DNA of 64,000 bases, from positions 48,367-112,366 of the forward strand of contig JAEZGX010000007.1 in the NCBI GenBank assembly GCA_023416735.1. Direction: 5' to 3'. This document shows, piece by piece, positions 26,539-34,695 of this stretch (within the stretch, counting starts at the first letter, position 1; the number at the start of each line of letters is the position of its first letter). Origin of the DNA: Verrucomicrobiota bacterium. GTDB lineage: Bacteria; Verrucomicrobiota; Verrucomicrobiia; Opitutales; Opitutaceae. A model generated the notes under the pieces. That model was not told the origin of the DNA. It worked only from the letters and a program-made list of their open reading frames with translations, and ran no database searches. The position numbers were made by a program, and so were the translations under genes.

Positions 26539-26615
26539 CCCGGCATCGGGAGAGACGGGAAGCATCGGGTGAAGTCCCGAAAGGCGTTCGCGCGTGCCGG
26601 GTTGGAGGAACAACC
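26539..26615 (+). ncRNA. Candidate structured leader upstream of the glutaredoxin gene
   Basis: CCCGGCA (26539-26545) pairs with TGCCGGG (26595-26601), enclosing a CGGG-TGAAGT-CCCG hairpin (26566-26579). A second hairpin, GGTTG-GAGGAA-CAACC (26600-26615), shares two bases with the outer stem, so the two are mutually exclusive. The inner GGGAA...GGGTGAAGTCCCG resembles part of a cobalamin riboswitch core, but the element is too short and no B12 box was found. A regulatory RNA is possible, not shown. Confidence 0.3.
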
Positions 26616-26640
26616 AAGCGGCTGGCGGGACCATCGCGGC

Positions 26641-26907
26641 ATGGCTGGCGAAGATCTACCCATTCTCTACATCAAGCCGGGCTGCCCGTGGTGTCATGAA
26701 GTGATCGAGTTTATGCGCGAGAAAGGCGTGAGCTATCGCGAGCAGAACGTGAGCGCGGATGCCAACGCGATGCGCGACATGATGAAGAAATCCGGGCAGT
26801 CGAAAGCGCCGACGCTGGATTGGCACGGGACGATTCTGGCGGATTTCGGCGTGGATGAACTGGTGCCGTTTTTGCGGAAGCAGAATGTGAAGCTGGAGGA
26901 CAGTTGA
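26641..26907 (+). CDS. Glutaredoxin-like protein
   Basis: The 88-residue thioredoxin-fold protein opens LPILYIKPGCPWCHEVIEFM, with a CPWC redox pair and the beta-alpha-beta start of glutaredoxins. The expected cis-Pro segment is SKAPTLDW. It would reduce disulfides, or glutathionylated or low-molecular-weight-thiol mixed disulfides, in the cytoplasm. I chose ATG 26641; an upstream in-frame start would add 24 residues with no fold similarity. The 120-bp leader upstream is unusually structured. The small membrane protein gene follows after 49 bp. Confidence 0.85.
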   Translation: MAGEDLPILYIKPGCPWCHEVIEFMREKGVSYREQNVSADANAMRDMMKKSGQSKAPTLDWHGTILADFGVDELVPFLRKQNVKLEDS

Positions 26908-26956
26908 GCGGACGGTGCTGTGGGAGTTTCAAACGCAACCTGAACCCGGACGAACT

Positions 26957-27130
26957 ATGCTGAAGTGGGCGCTTATCTTTTTCATCATCGCGATCGTGGC
27001 AGGGATCTTTGGCTTCACGGGAATTGCGGGCGCGTCGGCGGACATCGCGAAGATTTTGTTCTTCGTGTTTCTAGTGCTGTTGGTGATTGCGGCGCTGGTC
27101 GGAGCGTTTCGCGGGAAACCGCCGGTTTGA
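26957..27130 (+). CDS. DUF1328-type small membrane protein
   Basis: The 57-residue protein has two hydrophobic helices: LKWALIFFIIAIVAGIFGF, a Gly/Ala/Ser hinge with ASADIAKI, then LFFVFLVLLVIAALVGAF. This is the highly recurrent DUF1328 (YtjA-like) pattern, whose members sit in the inner membrane and are often stress-induced. Start ATG 26957 gives exactly the family length. Its molecular function is not known. Confidence 0.88.
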   Translation: MLKWALIFFIIAIVAGIFGFTGIAGASADIAKILFFVFLVLLVIAALVGAFRGKPPV

Positions 27131-27199
27131 GGCGATGACGTTGCGCGAGGCGCGCGCGGGGTGGCTTGAGTTCAGAAACGGGCGGGCCACTTTGACGGG

Positions 27200-28087
27200 A
27201 TGATACGTGGATTCGCGGTGGGAATGGCAGTGTTGGTCGCGGCGAATGCGACGGAGCCGGACGCGACGTATGTGGCGCAGATCGAGCAGCATCGCGCGGC
27301 GCGAGTGGAGCGATTGTTACGCGACGACAGCTGGTTGACGCTCGTAGGGCTTCATTTTCTCGAGCGGGGGTCGAACTCGATCGGGTCGGCGTCCGGAAGC
27401 GCCATCATGTTGAAGAATGTGCCGGCGCACGTCGGGACGGTCGTGTTGAACGAGCGAGGCGTCGCGACGATTACATTGAATCCGGCGGAAGACGTGAGGG
27501 TGGACGGAGAGCAGGTGTTGACGGCGAGATTGCGGGAAGCGGGCGTGTTGCCGGCGACGCGGGTAACGGTCGGAACGGTGAGTTTTTCCGTAATCGATCG
27601 CGGGGGACGGAAGGCGTTGCGTGTGCGCGACACGGCGTCGGAGCGGCGGACGAATTTTGCGGGGATCGAATATTTTCCGATCGATCCCACGTGGCGCGTC
27701 GAAGCGGAGTGGGTGTGGTTCGAGCGGTCGCGTCAGGTGATGATCAAAAACATTCTCGGGCAGGAGATGCCGGCGTTGGTGCCGGGCAAGGCGGTGTTCG
27801 AGCGAGACGGAAAAACCTTCGAACTTTTGCCGCTGGTGGAAGGGGGCGATCACCCGATGATGTTTGTGATCTCGGATCTGACGAGCGGCGCGGAAACGTA
27901 TGGAGCGGCGCGATTCGTCTATGCGGAGCCGCCGCGAGACGGGAAGGTGGTGCTGGATTTCAACCAGGCGATCAACCCGCCGTGCGCGTTCACGCCCTTT
28001 GCGACGTGTCCCTTACCGCCGGAGGAGAATCGGATGGCGATCGCGGTGACGGCAGGGGAAAAGGACTATCGAGGAGAGCATGACTGA
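27200..28087 (+). CDS. DUF1684-family protein, probably exported
   Basis: The 295-residue protein has a hydrophobic N-terminus (MIRGFAVGMAVLVAANA) that may be a signal peptide. The DUF1684 core follows: LLRDDSWLTLVGLHFLERGS, WRVEAEWVWFE, GAARFVYAEPP, VLDFNQAINPPCAFTPFATC and PLPPEENRMAIAVTAGEKDY near the end. The family is widespread and uncharacterised. The conserved Asn-Pro-Pro-Cys and Cys-Pro-Leu-Pro segments may form a metal- or ligand-binding site. It is convergent with the next gene, with a GC hairpin in between. Confidence 0.82.
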   Translation: MIRGFAVGMAVLVAANATEPDATYVAQIEQHRAARVERLLRDDSWLTLVGLHFLERGSNSIGSASGSAIMLKNVPAHVGTVVLNERGVATITLNPAEDVRVDGEQVLTARLREAGVLPATRVTVGTVSFSVIDRGGRKALRVRDTASERRTNFAGIEYFPIDPTWRVEAEWVWFERSRQVMIKNILGQEMPALVPGKAVFERDGKTFELLPLVEGGDHPMMFVISDLTSGAETYGAARFVYAEPPRDGKVVLDFNQAINPPCAFTPFATCPLPPEENRMAIAVTAGEKDYRGEHD

Positions 28088-28095
28088 TAGACAAA

Positions 28096-28121
28096 GGAGC
28101 GCGCGGGCGCACCGCGCCTCC
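28096..28121. terminator. GC-rich hairpin in a convergent gap
   Basis: GGAGCGCGCGG (28096-28106) pairs with CCGCGCCTCC (28112-28121) with one bulge. It lies between the convergent stops of the DUF1684 gene and the following minus-strand gene, where a bidirectional terminator would be expected. No T-run is present. Confidence 0.4.
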
Positions 28122-28133
28122 ATGGGTAGAGGA

Positions 28134-28757
28134 TCAGTAGAGCGGAGCGAGCGGACCGTAGCGGCGATAGTGATACGGGTCTCCGTAGTAGCGCCACGGG
28201 CTGCCACCTTTGCTGTGAATTTCGGAGTAGGCGACCGTGAGCGACATCTTGCTCGCGGGATCGTCGAGCGTTACCGCGATGCCGCCGCCGTAGGCGGTGT
28301 AGTCGTCGCTGCCGGCGGCGACCATGAGTGTCAGTTCGCCGTGGATACGCGGGCCGCGATCGATTTTGACGGAAGGCGTGGTGTAGCGCGAGTTGGAGGT
28401 GAAACGCGTGCCGCTGACTGGAGCGGGAGGAGCGGCGAGGGGTGCGATCTGGGCGTCGAGCGCGGCGATCTCGGTGACGCTGAGGAGTGAAATGCCGGCG
28501 TTGTCGCGTTCCGTCGGAGTGAGGCGTTCAGAAAAGTCAGCCGGACGTGGTTCTTTGGATACAAAGCGCGATTGCGCGATGTCGCGGCGGACCAAGGCGT
28601 CGAGGATGGCGAGCTGATCGGAAGAAAGGCGTTCGAGTCCGGTGATCGCGAAGTCTTCCGTGGAGAGGCTTTTGGAAAAGCGAACATCGTCGGCTCGGGC
28701 GCCGGCGAAGGAGAAGGCGAGGAGTGCGAGCGTGAGCGTGAAACGGAAGACTTTCAT
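28134..28757 (-). CDS. Hypothetical exported protein
   Basis: The 207-residue protein begins with a clear signal peptide, MKVFRFTLTLALLAFSFAGA, cleaved near ARA-DD. The mature part has helical segments (ITGLERLSSDQLAILDALV; LTPTERDNAGISLLSVTEIA) that resemble repeated 'leave-one-residue' helix motifs. A beta-rich C-terminus ends in an aromatic Tyr-rich tail (RYYGDP, YHYRRYGPLAPLY; written WRYYGDPYHYRRYG in sequence). No known family was recognised. Outer-membrane or periplasmic location is likely. I start at ATG 28757, immediately before the signal peptide. Confidence 0.7.
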   Translation of the reverse strand: MKVFRFTLTLALLAFSFAGARADDVRFSKSLSTEDFAITGLERLSSDQLAILDALVRRDIAQSRFVSKEPRPADFSERLTPTERDNAGISLLSVTEIAALDAQIAPLAAPPAPVSGTRFTSNSRYTTPSVKIDRGPRIHGELTLMVAAGSDDYTAYGGGIAVTLDDPASKMSLTVAYSEIHSKGGSPWRYYGDPYHYRRYGPLAPLY

Positions 28758-28892
28758 GGCTGGTGGAAGGTGGAGACGACCGCGGTGCTGGTGCGGTTCC
28801 AAGAATCTGCGGGTGGAGCAATTTGGCGCGGAGAATGGTCCGGCGGAACGGCGGCGCTGTCGGAGCGGCTCTGGACGGAGTTTGTGGCAGGT

Positions 28893-29549
28893 TTACTGCG
28901 GCGGTTTGCCGTGGTGGACGGCATGCGACGCGTAGGCTGCGGTGTCGGCAAGCATCGCGTCGATGGTGGCGACGAGCGGTTCGAGGCGGACGAGTCCGGA
29001 AAACGCGGCTTTGTCGCCGATGGCGTCTTCGAGGATGAAAGCGGGGCGTTGGGTGACCTGATGGGCGAAAAACGCCTTCGTGCTCGCGTCGACGCGGGCG
29101 TGGACTTCGGGCGATTCGGCGCGGGCGCGGAGTTGAGCGGCGTCGATCTTGCAGGCATGGGCGGCGGCCGCGACGGCGACGGCGATGTCGCCGACCTTGT
29201 GGCCCTCGCGGACCGCGGCATGGGCGATGGCGAGACGAAGTTCGTCGCCGGTGAAGCCGAAGTCCTTGCCGGCTTCGGCGACGAGATTGGGTGCGGTGTA
29301 GTTGCCCTTGCGCTCGGCCTCGAACCAACCGGAGTTGAGCATGAACGGAGAACGCATGACGGTCGCGCCGCTGCGGCGGTAGAACCAATCGCATTGTTCG
29401 CGGGAAACGGGGAAGTCCTGCGGGTTCATGAGGGCGATTTTCCACTCGAACTCAGCGCGGCCGGCGTAACGGTTCTTCAACTCGGCCCAGACCGGTTCGA
29501 CCCACGTGCACCAGGAGGAGAGGACTTCGAGGTAGTAAGTGATTTTCAC
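28893..29549 (-). CDS. DsbA-family thioredoxin-like oxidoreductase/isomerase
   Basis: The protein resembles cytoplasmic DsbA-like members (2-hydroxychromene-2-carboxylate isomerase/FrnE type). It opens VKITYYLEVLSSWCTWVEPV, where a single Cys (Ser-Trp-Cys-Thr) takes the place of a CxxC pair. The all-helical insert follows, then the cis-Pro region TQRPAFILEDAIGDKAAF. I place the start at GTG 29549 because that gives the family's M-K-I-T-Y-Y start. A further in-frame GTG at 29609 would add 20 residues. It acts on thiols or as a glutathione-type isomerase; the substrate is unknown. Confidence 0.75.
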   Translation of the reverse strand: MKITYYLEVLSSWCTWVEPVWAELKNRYAGRAEFEWKIALMNPQDFPVSREQCDWFYRRSGATVMRSPFMLNSGWFEAERKGNYTAPNLVAEAGKDFGFTGDELRLAIAHAAVREGHKVGDIAVAVAAAAHACKIDAAQLRARAESPEVHARVDASTKAFFAHQVTQRPAFILEDAIGDKAAFSGLVRLEPLVATIDAMLADTAAYASHAVHHGKPPQ

Positions 29550-29676
29550 GGGGAGGAGCGAAGTGGGAGGAGAAAGCGGGTCAACGGGGTGGGCGAACAA
29601 ACGGCGCACAGCGGCTGCGCGTGCGCGTCGATACAGGTGAAGGGCGACACGCTCGCGCGTCCCGCTATGGTGGACG

Positions 29677-30420
29677 CTATTTTTTCTCTTTTTCGCCGCT
29701 GAAGAGCTTCTTGAGCCCTTCGCCGGTTTTCTTGAGTTGCTCGGTGGCGCCGGCGCCCAGGGTGCCGCCGGACTTCAATGCGGCGCCGGTGGTGGCGGTG
29801 ACGACATTGCCGAGAACCTGACGCAGGACCGCGACGGAAAGCTGGCCGGCGGTGAGGCCGCCTTCCTGGACGCCGAGGTCGTTGAGTTCGAGGGAAGGAA
29901 GCGGAACGGGAAGGGCGGCGGGACCGACGCCGATGGTGACTTTGCCGTCGGTCAGCCGAAAATGTTTCACGATGAACTTTTTCGGCGGGGTGTTGGGATC
30001 CTCGGGCTTGGGAGCGGACGGGCCGAGGCTGGCTTCGATGTTTTTGAGGAGGTCCGCGATGTTGCTGTTAACGAGCCGTGTCTCGTAGGTGAGCTCGGGC
30101 TGATCGATGATGAGCGAGTTGATGACGATCGTGTCGCTCATCACGGAGGTCGGAGCGACGTCGAATTGGATGCGTCCGAGGTAAAGGGCGTTGGTTTCGG
30201 TCCAGCCGGTGGGGTTGGCGACGGCGAGGCCGGTGAGTGTGCCGGAGCCGGTGGGCGAGAGCGAGGCGTCGGCGAGTTGGACGTTGGTCTGGGTGACGCG
30301 CGGGCCAACGTTGTTGACGCCGGTCTTCACGATCGATCCGAGAAAGAAGTGAGCCGCGATGTAGCCGACGATGACGAGCGCGAGCAGGCCGATGACGAGG
30401 GAGAGGAGGAGTTTTTTCAT
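29677..30420 (-). CDS. Membrane-anchored AsmA-like protein, function unknown
   Basis: The 247-residue protein has an N-terminal membrane anchor (MKKLLLSLVIGLLALVIVGY), then a beta-rich periplasmic domain. Repeating phrases TLTGLAVANPTGWTETNALYLG, VINSLIIDQPELTYETRL and IVKHFRLTDGKVTIGV are typical of AsmA/DUF748-like intermembrane proteins. It ends in a lysine-rich tail after LKKTGEGLKKLFSG. I start at ATG 30420, just before the anchor. The gene is divergent from parE with a 157-bp gap that contains a REP-like palindrome. Confidence 0.65.
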   Translation of the reverse strand: MKKLLLSLVIGLLALVIVGYIAAHFFLGSIVKTGVNNVGPRVTQTNVQLADASLSPTGSGTLTGLAVANPTGWTETNALYLGRIQFDVAPTSVMSDTIVINSLIIDQPELTYETRLVNSNIADLLKNIEASLGPSAPKPEDPNTPPKKFIVKHFRLTDGKVTIGVGPAALPVPLPSLELNDLGVQEGGLTAGQLSVAVLRQVLGNVVTATTGAALKSGGTLGAGATEQLKKTGEGLKKLFSGEKEKK

Positions 30421-30476
30421 GGCGGGGTGGAGCAGACGAGTTGGATGCAAAGCAGGAGAGGTTGTTCGGCGACAAG

Positions 30477-30494
30477 TCGCCTGCAAGCAGGCTC
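30477..30494. repeat. REP-like palindrome (copy 2)
   Basis: TCGCCTGCAAGCAGGCTC is identical to 25753-25770. Here it lies between the AsmA-like gene and parE, the normal intergenic setting for such an element. Confidence 0.7.
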
Positions 30495-30577
30495 ATGCGA
30501 TGCGGGAAGGCGGAGGTCGGCGGAAATGCGCTTGTCAGCGTGCGTGGCGGCTCGTGTGTTCAGCGCAACTTTTTCCC

Positions 30578-32419
30578 ATGGCCAAAGCTTACACGGAAGC
30601 GTCGATCAAAACCCTGTCGTCCCTTGAGCACATCCGGCTTCGTCCCGGCATGTATATCGGCCGGCTCGGCAATGGGTCGCATGCGGAGGACGGCATTTAT
30701 GTGCTGTTGAAGGAGACGATCGATAATTCGATCGACGAGTTCACGATGGGTTACGGGAAGAAAATCGAAATCCAGCTGAACGAGCGGACGCTGAGCGTGC
30801 GCGATTACGGTCGCGGTATTCCGCTGGGGAAGCTCATCGATTGCGTGTCGATCATCAACACGGGGGCGAAATACGACAGCGAGACCTTCCAGAAATCGGT
30901 CGGGTTGAACGGCGTCGGGCAAAAAGCGGTGAACGCGCTCGCGCTCAGCTATCGCGCACAGGCGTTTCGCGACGGGCAGACAAAACTGGTGGAGTTCGAA
31001 AAAGGCCGGCTGAAGAAAGATTCGAAGGTAGGAAAAACCGACGAACGCAACGGCACGCTGATCGAGTTCACGCCGGACGAGGAATTGTTCGGCAAGGATT
31101 TCAAGTTCCGCACGGAGTTCATCGAGGACATGTTGTGGAACTACGCGTTCTTGAATCGCGGACTCACGCTGAACTTCAACGGCAAGTCGTTCAGATCGGA
31201 GCACGGCCTGCGCGATCTTTTGCAGAAGAACCTCAGCGCCGAGCCGCTGTATCCGATCGTGCACCTCGAAGGGGAGGACATCGAAGTGGCGTTCACGCAT
31301 GGCGCGCATTACGGCGAGGAGTATTTCTCGTTCGTCAACGGCCAGCACACGACGATGGGCGGGACGCATCTGTCGGCGTTTCGTGAGGCTTTGGTGGAAA
31401 CGGTGCGGAATTTCTTCAAGCGCGACTACGATGCGGCGGACGTGCGGCAGTCGATCGATGCGGCGATTGCGGTGCGGGTAATGGAGCCGGTGTTCGAATC
31501 GCAGACGAAGACGAAACTCGGCTCGACGAGCGTGGGGCCGAATGGACCGACGCTGAAGGAGTTTGTCGGGAAGTTCATGCAGCAGTCGCTCGACGTTTAC
31601 CTGCACAAGAACCGGGAGACGGCGGAGCGGATCAAATCGAAGATCGAGGAGAACGAACGCGAGCGGAAGGAGCTCGCGGGCATCCGCAATCTGGCGCGGG
31701 AACGCGCGAAGAAGGCGTCGCTGCACAACAAAAAATTGCGCGATTGCCGGCTGCACCTCGGCGACCGCAACGAACGGGCGGAGGAAAGCACACTGTTCAT
31801 CGTCGAAGGCGATTCGGCGGCGGGATCGTTGACGGCGACGCGCGACGTGCAGACACAGGCGGTGTTCGCGTTGAAAGGAAAGCCGCTCAACACCTACGGC
31901 CTGTCGAAAAAGGTGATCTACGAGAACGAGGAATTTCACCTGTTGCAATCGGCGTTGAACGTCGAAGACGGAATGGACGGACTGCGCTACAACCGGATCG
32001 TGATCGCCACGGACGCGGACGTGGACGGCATGCACATCCGGCTGCTGTTGATTTCGTTTTTCCTGCAGTTCTTCCCGGACCTGATCCGCAACGGTCATGT
32101 ATTCATTTTGGAAACACCGCTCTTCCGCGTGCGGAACAAGAAGGAGACGATTTACTGCTACACCGAAGAGGAGAAGCAGGCGGCGGTGAAGAAGCTTGGC
32201 GCGAGCCACGAGATCACGCGCTTCAAAGGTCTTGGAGAAATCTCGGCGAACGAGTTCAAGAATTTCATCGGCGAGAACATCCGCCTCGAGCCGGTGACGC
32301 TGGCGCATCTGCATGACAGCGGGGAGCTGTTGAGCTTCTTCATGGGCAAGAACACGCCGGAGCGGCAGGACTTCATCATCGGCAATCTGAAGGTCGAAAA
32401 AGATCTGGTGGAAGTGTGA
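30578..32419 (+). CDS. parE: DNA topoisomerase IV subunit B (GyrB/ParE family)
   Basis: The 613-residue protein has the GHKL ATPase (IRLRPGMYIG; ETIDNSIDEF; DYGRGIPLG; GLNGVGQKAVNAL) and the TOPRIM domain (FIVEGDSAAGS; PLNTYGLSKKVI; IVIATDADVDGMHIR), as type II topoisomerase B subunits. The ~610-residue length without the long insert, and the partner gene at 36014, favour a ParE-type topoisomerase IV of the Bacteroidota/Verrucomicrobia kind over gyrase. ATG 30578 fits (MAKAYTEASIKTLSSLEHIR). It decatenates daughter chromosomes with ParC. A small membrane-protein gene follows after 31 bp. Confidence 0.88.
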   Translation: MAKAYTEASIKTLSSLEHIRLRPGMYIGRLGNGSHAEDGIYVLLKETIDNSIDEFTMGYGKKIEIQLNERTLSVRDYGRGIPLGKLIDCVSIINTGAKYDSETFQKSVGLNGVGQKAVNALALSYRAQAFRDGQTKLVEFEKGRLKKDSKVGKTDERNGTLIEFTPDEELFGKDFKFRTEFIEDMLWNYAFLNRGLTLNFNGKSFRSEHGLRDLLQKNLSAEPLYPIVHLEGEDIEVAFTHGAHYGEEYFSFVNGQHTTMGGTHLSAFREALVETVRNFFKRDYDAADVRQSIDAAIAVRVMEPVFESQTKTKLGSTSVGPNGPTLKEFVGKFMQQSLDVYLHKNRETAERIKSKIEENERERKELAGIRNLARERAKKASLHNKKLRDCRLHLGDRNERAEESTLFIVEGDSAAGSLTATRDVQTQAVFALKGKPLNTYGLSKKVIYENEEFHLLQSALNVEDGMDGLRYNRIVIATDADVDGMHIRLLLISFFLQFFPDLIRNGHVFILETPLFRVRNKKETIYCYTEEEKQAAVKKLGASHEITRFKGLGEISANEFKNFIGENIRLEPVTLAHLHDSGELLSFFMGKNTPERQDFIIGNLKVEKDLVEV

Positions 32420-32450
32420 GCTGGCGCAGAGGGCGAAAGCGCACGTCGCG

Positions 32451-32594
32451 ATGAAGTCTCGAGCGAAAATTGCCTCCGTTCTCTACGTGATCCTCGCGCT
32501 CGCGTGCATCGGAGTGCTCGTGCTCGAGTTTGATCGGGCAGCGAAAGCGCGGCGCGCAAGCAGCCTTATGGTGGGAAAAAGCGCGGTCGGATGA
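32451..32594 (+). CDS. Small single-span membrane protein, 47 residues
   Basis: ATG 32451 opens a 47-residue frame. A basic start (MKSRAKIASVLYVILALACI) leads a hydrophobic helix to GVLVLEF, followed by a short basic cytoplasmic tail (RAAKARRASS). It sits 31 bp after parE, and its stop is followed after 3 bases by the mannosyltransferase start (ATG 32598), a tight operon-like spacing that supports it being real. The function is unknown; a partner of the downstream transferase is possible. Confidence 0.55.
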   Translation: MKSRAKIASVLYVILALACIGVLVLEFDRAAKARRASSLMVGKSAVG

Positions 32595-32597
32595 CGC

Positions 32598-33818
32598 ATG
32601 AACCCACCTGCTGACCTGGCCGAAAAAGAGGGCGGGCGCGACGCGAGTGCCGGCGGCTGGCGGGATGTTGGCCACGTGCTGGCGCTGTTTCTCGCGTCGA
32701 AGGCGTTCATCATCGTCGTCGCGCTCCTCGCGACTTTGCTGTTCGCGCCGGGAAATTATTTCAAAGGCCGCGCGACGGACATCGGCTGGCTGGAGTATGT
32801 GACCCGGTGGGACACGGGATGGTATATCCAGATCGCGACGGAAGGTTACTGGTTCGATGTTGAAACCGGGAAAGGCAACGTCGCGTTCTTTCCGCTGTTC
32901 CCGCTTTTGATGCGCGCGGTGATCGCGTGCGGCGCCAGCCCTGTCGTGGCCGGCTTGTTGATTGCGAATGCGTGTTTCTTCGTCGCGCTCCTGCTCTTCT
33001 TCCGCTTTGTCGCCGCGGAATTCGGGCGGCGAGCGCTTGCGCAGCATGCCACGGCGTTGCTGGCGTTCAGCCCGGGACTCGCGTGCTTTTCGATTGGATA
33101 CACGGAGTCGCTCTTTCTTGCGCTGACGCTCGGTTTGATTCTCGCGCTGCGGAGCGGGCGGTGGGCGCTCGCGATCGGCTTGGGCGTGCTGGCGGGGCTT
33201 TCGCGACCGAACGCGGTCGTGTTGATCGCGCCGATGTTGTTTCTTGGCGGGTCGTTGTTGCTCGACGCGTGGCGGGAGCGGAGTTGGGGCAGGCTGTCGG
33301 CGATCCTGGGCGGAGTGGCGGCACCGGTCATTGGGCACGGGTTGTATCTGGGTTTCCTGCAATTCAAGTTCGGCGACTGGCAGGCGAATCACGTGGTGGA
33401 GCTGAAAGGCTGGAGCGCTCAGATCAAAATCACGTGGGAGGTGATCCAGCAGAAGATTCCCGGCGTGGGGCTGCATTTGTTCAACAATCCGGAAATCTTT
33501 CGGGAGCATGTTTCCTGGACGTGGTTCTTGCTGGTGTTCGTGACGGTGTTCTCGCTGATCGTGCTTTGGGAGCACCGGGCTCGCGCGTGGCTCTCGATTT
33601 TCATCCTCGGTTTCGTCGGCCTGTATGTGTCGATCGAGCAACTCGGCGGCCCGGTGTATTCGGTTGGCCGATTCGCGGCGCAGATTTTTCCCTTCTATCT
33701 GGCGATGGCGTTGTTCGGGGAGAAGCGCGCGTGGGCGCAGCCGGCGACGCTCGCGGCCTCGGTGATGTGGGCGACGATCACCGGTCTGATGCTATTCGGC
33801 GGGTATCACTTGAACTAG
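32598..33818 (+). CDS. PIG-V-like mannosyltransferase, multi-spanning
   Basis: The 406-residue integral membrane protein has about nine hydrophobic spans. The GT-C loop near the start contains the acidic motif YVTRWDTGWYIQIATEGYW, with FFPLFPLLMRAV following, as in PIG-V type mannosyltransferases. These use polyprenyl-phosphate-mannose at the outer face of the membrane. A polyprenol-phosphate-mannose synthase gene lies on the opposite strand, overlapping by 27 bp, so the donor is made next door. The acceptor, protein, lipid or glycan, is unknown. It starts at ATG 32598, 3 bp after the small membrane gene. Confidence 0.82.
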   Translation: MNPPADLAEKEGGRDASAGGWRDVGHVLALFLASKAFIIVVALLATLLFAPGNYFKGRATDIGWLEYVTRWDTGWYIQIATEGYWFDVETGKGNVAFFPLFPLLMRAVIACGASPVVAGLLIANACFFVALLLFFRFVAAEFGRRALAQHATALLAFSPGLACFSIGYTESLFLALTLGLILALRSGRWALAIGLGVLAGLSRPNAVVLIAPMLFLGGSLLLDAWRERSWGRLSAILGGVAAPVIGHGLYLGFLQFKFGDWQANHVVELKGWSAQIKITWEVIQQKIPGVGLHLFNNPEIFREHVSWTWFLLVFVTVFSLIVLWEHRARAWLSIFILGFVGLYVSIEQLGGPVYSVGRFAAQIFPFYLAMALFGEKRAWAQPATLAASVMWATITGLMLFGGYHLN

Positions 33819-34538
33819 CGAGGGACGGCGGCGGAAGCGGTTTTCGCGGGCGAGGCGCCAGACGAGAGCGATCGCTTCGAAGACGATGGCGCGCGACATC
33901 TTGGAGCGGCCTTCCTTCCGTTCGGTGAAGACGATTGGCACCTCGACGATCCGGCCGCCGCGCCGCCAGATGCGGTGGTTGACCTCGATCTGGAAACCGT
34001 AGCCGTTGGAGCGGATCGACGAAAGATCGAGCGTGGCAAGCGTGCGACGCGGGAAACATTTGAAGCCGCCGGTCGGATCGGCGAGCGGCATGCCGGTGAC
34101 CCAATGGACGTAGCGGGCGGCGCCGGTGCTGAGCAGCAAGCGATGCAGCGGCCAGTTGATGACGCGAATCCCGCCGGCGTAACGCGAGCCGATGGCGAGG
34201 TCGGCGGTTGCGGCGCCGGCGATGAGGTGGGGCAGATCGGCGGGATCGTGGGAAAGATCGCCGTCCATTTCGCAGATGAACGCGTAATCGCGCTCCAGCG
34301 CCCAGGCAAAACCGGCGCAATACGCGCGACCGAGCCCCTCGCGCCCGGCGCGGTGCAGGACATGAATCCAAGGGTGTTGCGCGGCGAACTGGTCGGCCAG
34401 CTCACCGGTGCCGTCCGGCGAACGATCGTCGACGATCAGCAGATCGATGGTGGGACGCACCCGCGCGAGACGGTCGATCAGCGCAGGCAGGTTGGCCCGT
34501 TCGTTGTAGGTGGGCACCACCACGAGAGCTGGAGGCAT
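33792..34538 (-). CDS. Polyprenol-phosphate-mannose synthase (DPM1-like GT2)
   Basis: The 248-residue family 2 glycosyltransferase has VVVPTYNERANLPALIDRL, then LLIVDDRSPDGTGELAD, FICEMDGDLSHDPADLPHL (DxD), and LADPTGGFKCFPRRTL, RSNGYGFQIEVNHRI. These are signature stretches of dolichol/polyprenol monophosphate mannose synthases. It would transfer mannose from GDP-mannose to a polyprenyl phosphate. The short soluble form lacks C-terminal membrane helices. Its 3' end overlaps the end of the PIG-V-like gene by 27 bp in convergent arrangement. GDP-mannose could draw on the mannose-6-phosphate enzymes of the first operon, but that link is inference. Confidence 0.88.
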   Translation of the reverse strand: MPPALVVVPTYNERANLPALIDRLARVRPTIDLLIVDDRSPDGTGELADQFAAQHPWIHVLHRAGREGLGRAYCAGFAWALERDYAFICEMDGDLSHDPADLPHLIAGAATADLAIGSRYAGGIRVINWPLHRLLLSTGAARYVHWVTGMPLADPTGGFKCFPRRTLATLDLSSIRSNGYGFQIEVNHRIWRRGGRIVEVPIVFTERKEGRSKMSRAIVFEAIALVWRLARENRFRRRPSLVQVIPAE

Positions 34539-34695
34539 GGCGGATCTGGATGAAACACGAAGGCGCCCGACTCAAGGGACAAAGCGAAGTCTGTGGTCGC
34601 GTTCGTGAACCCGATGTTTGCGCGTGACGGCCGCGTCAGCGGGCGTAGTGCGCCGACGCACTTGCGGGTCGCGGCGGGTCACGCACGATGGCCCG

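Noticed and set aside
26521..26640. Full cobalamin riboswitch upstream of the glutaredoxin gene
   Set aside because: Only the GGGAA/GGTGAA core-like part is present; the B12 box and outer stems are missing and the gap is too short. Kept only as a structured leader.
30560..32314. A 584-codon open frame on the minus strand
   Set aside because: It is antisense to parE, which has unmistakable ATPase and TOPRIM motifs.
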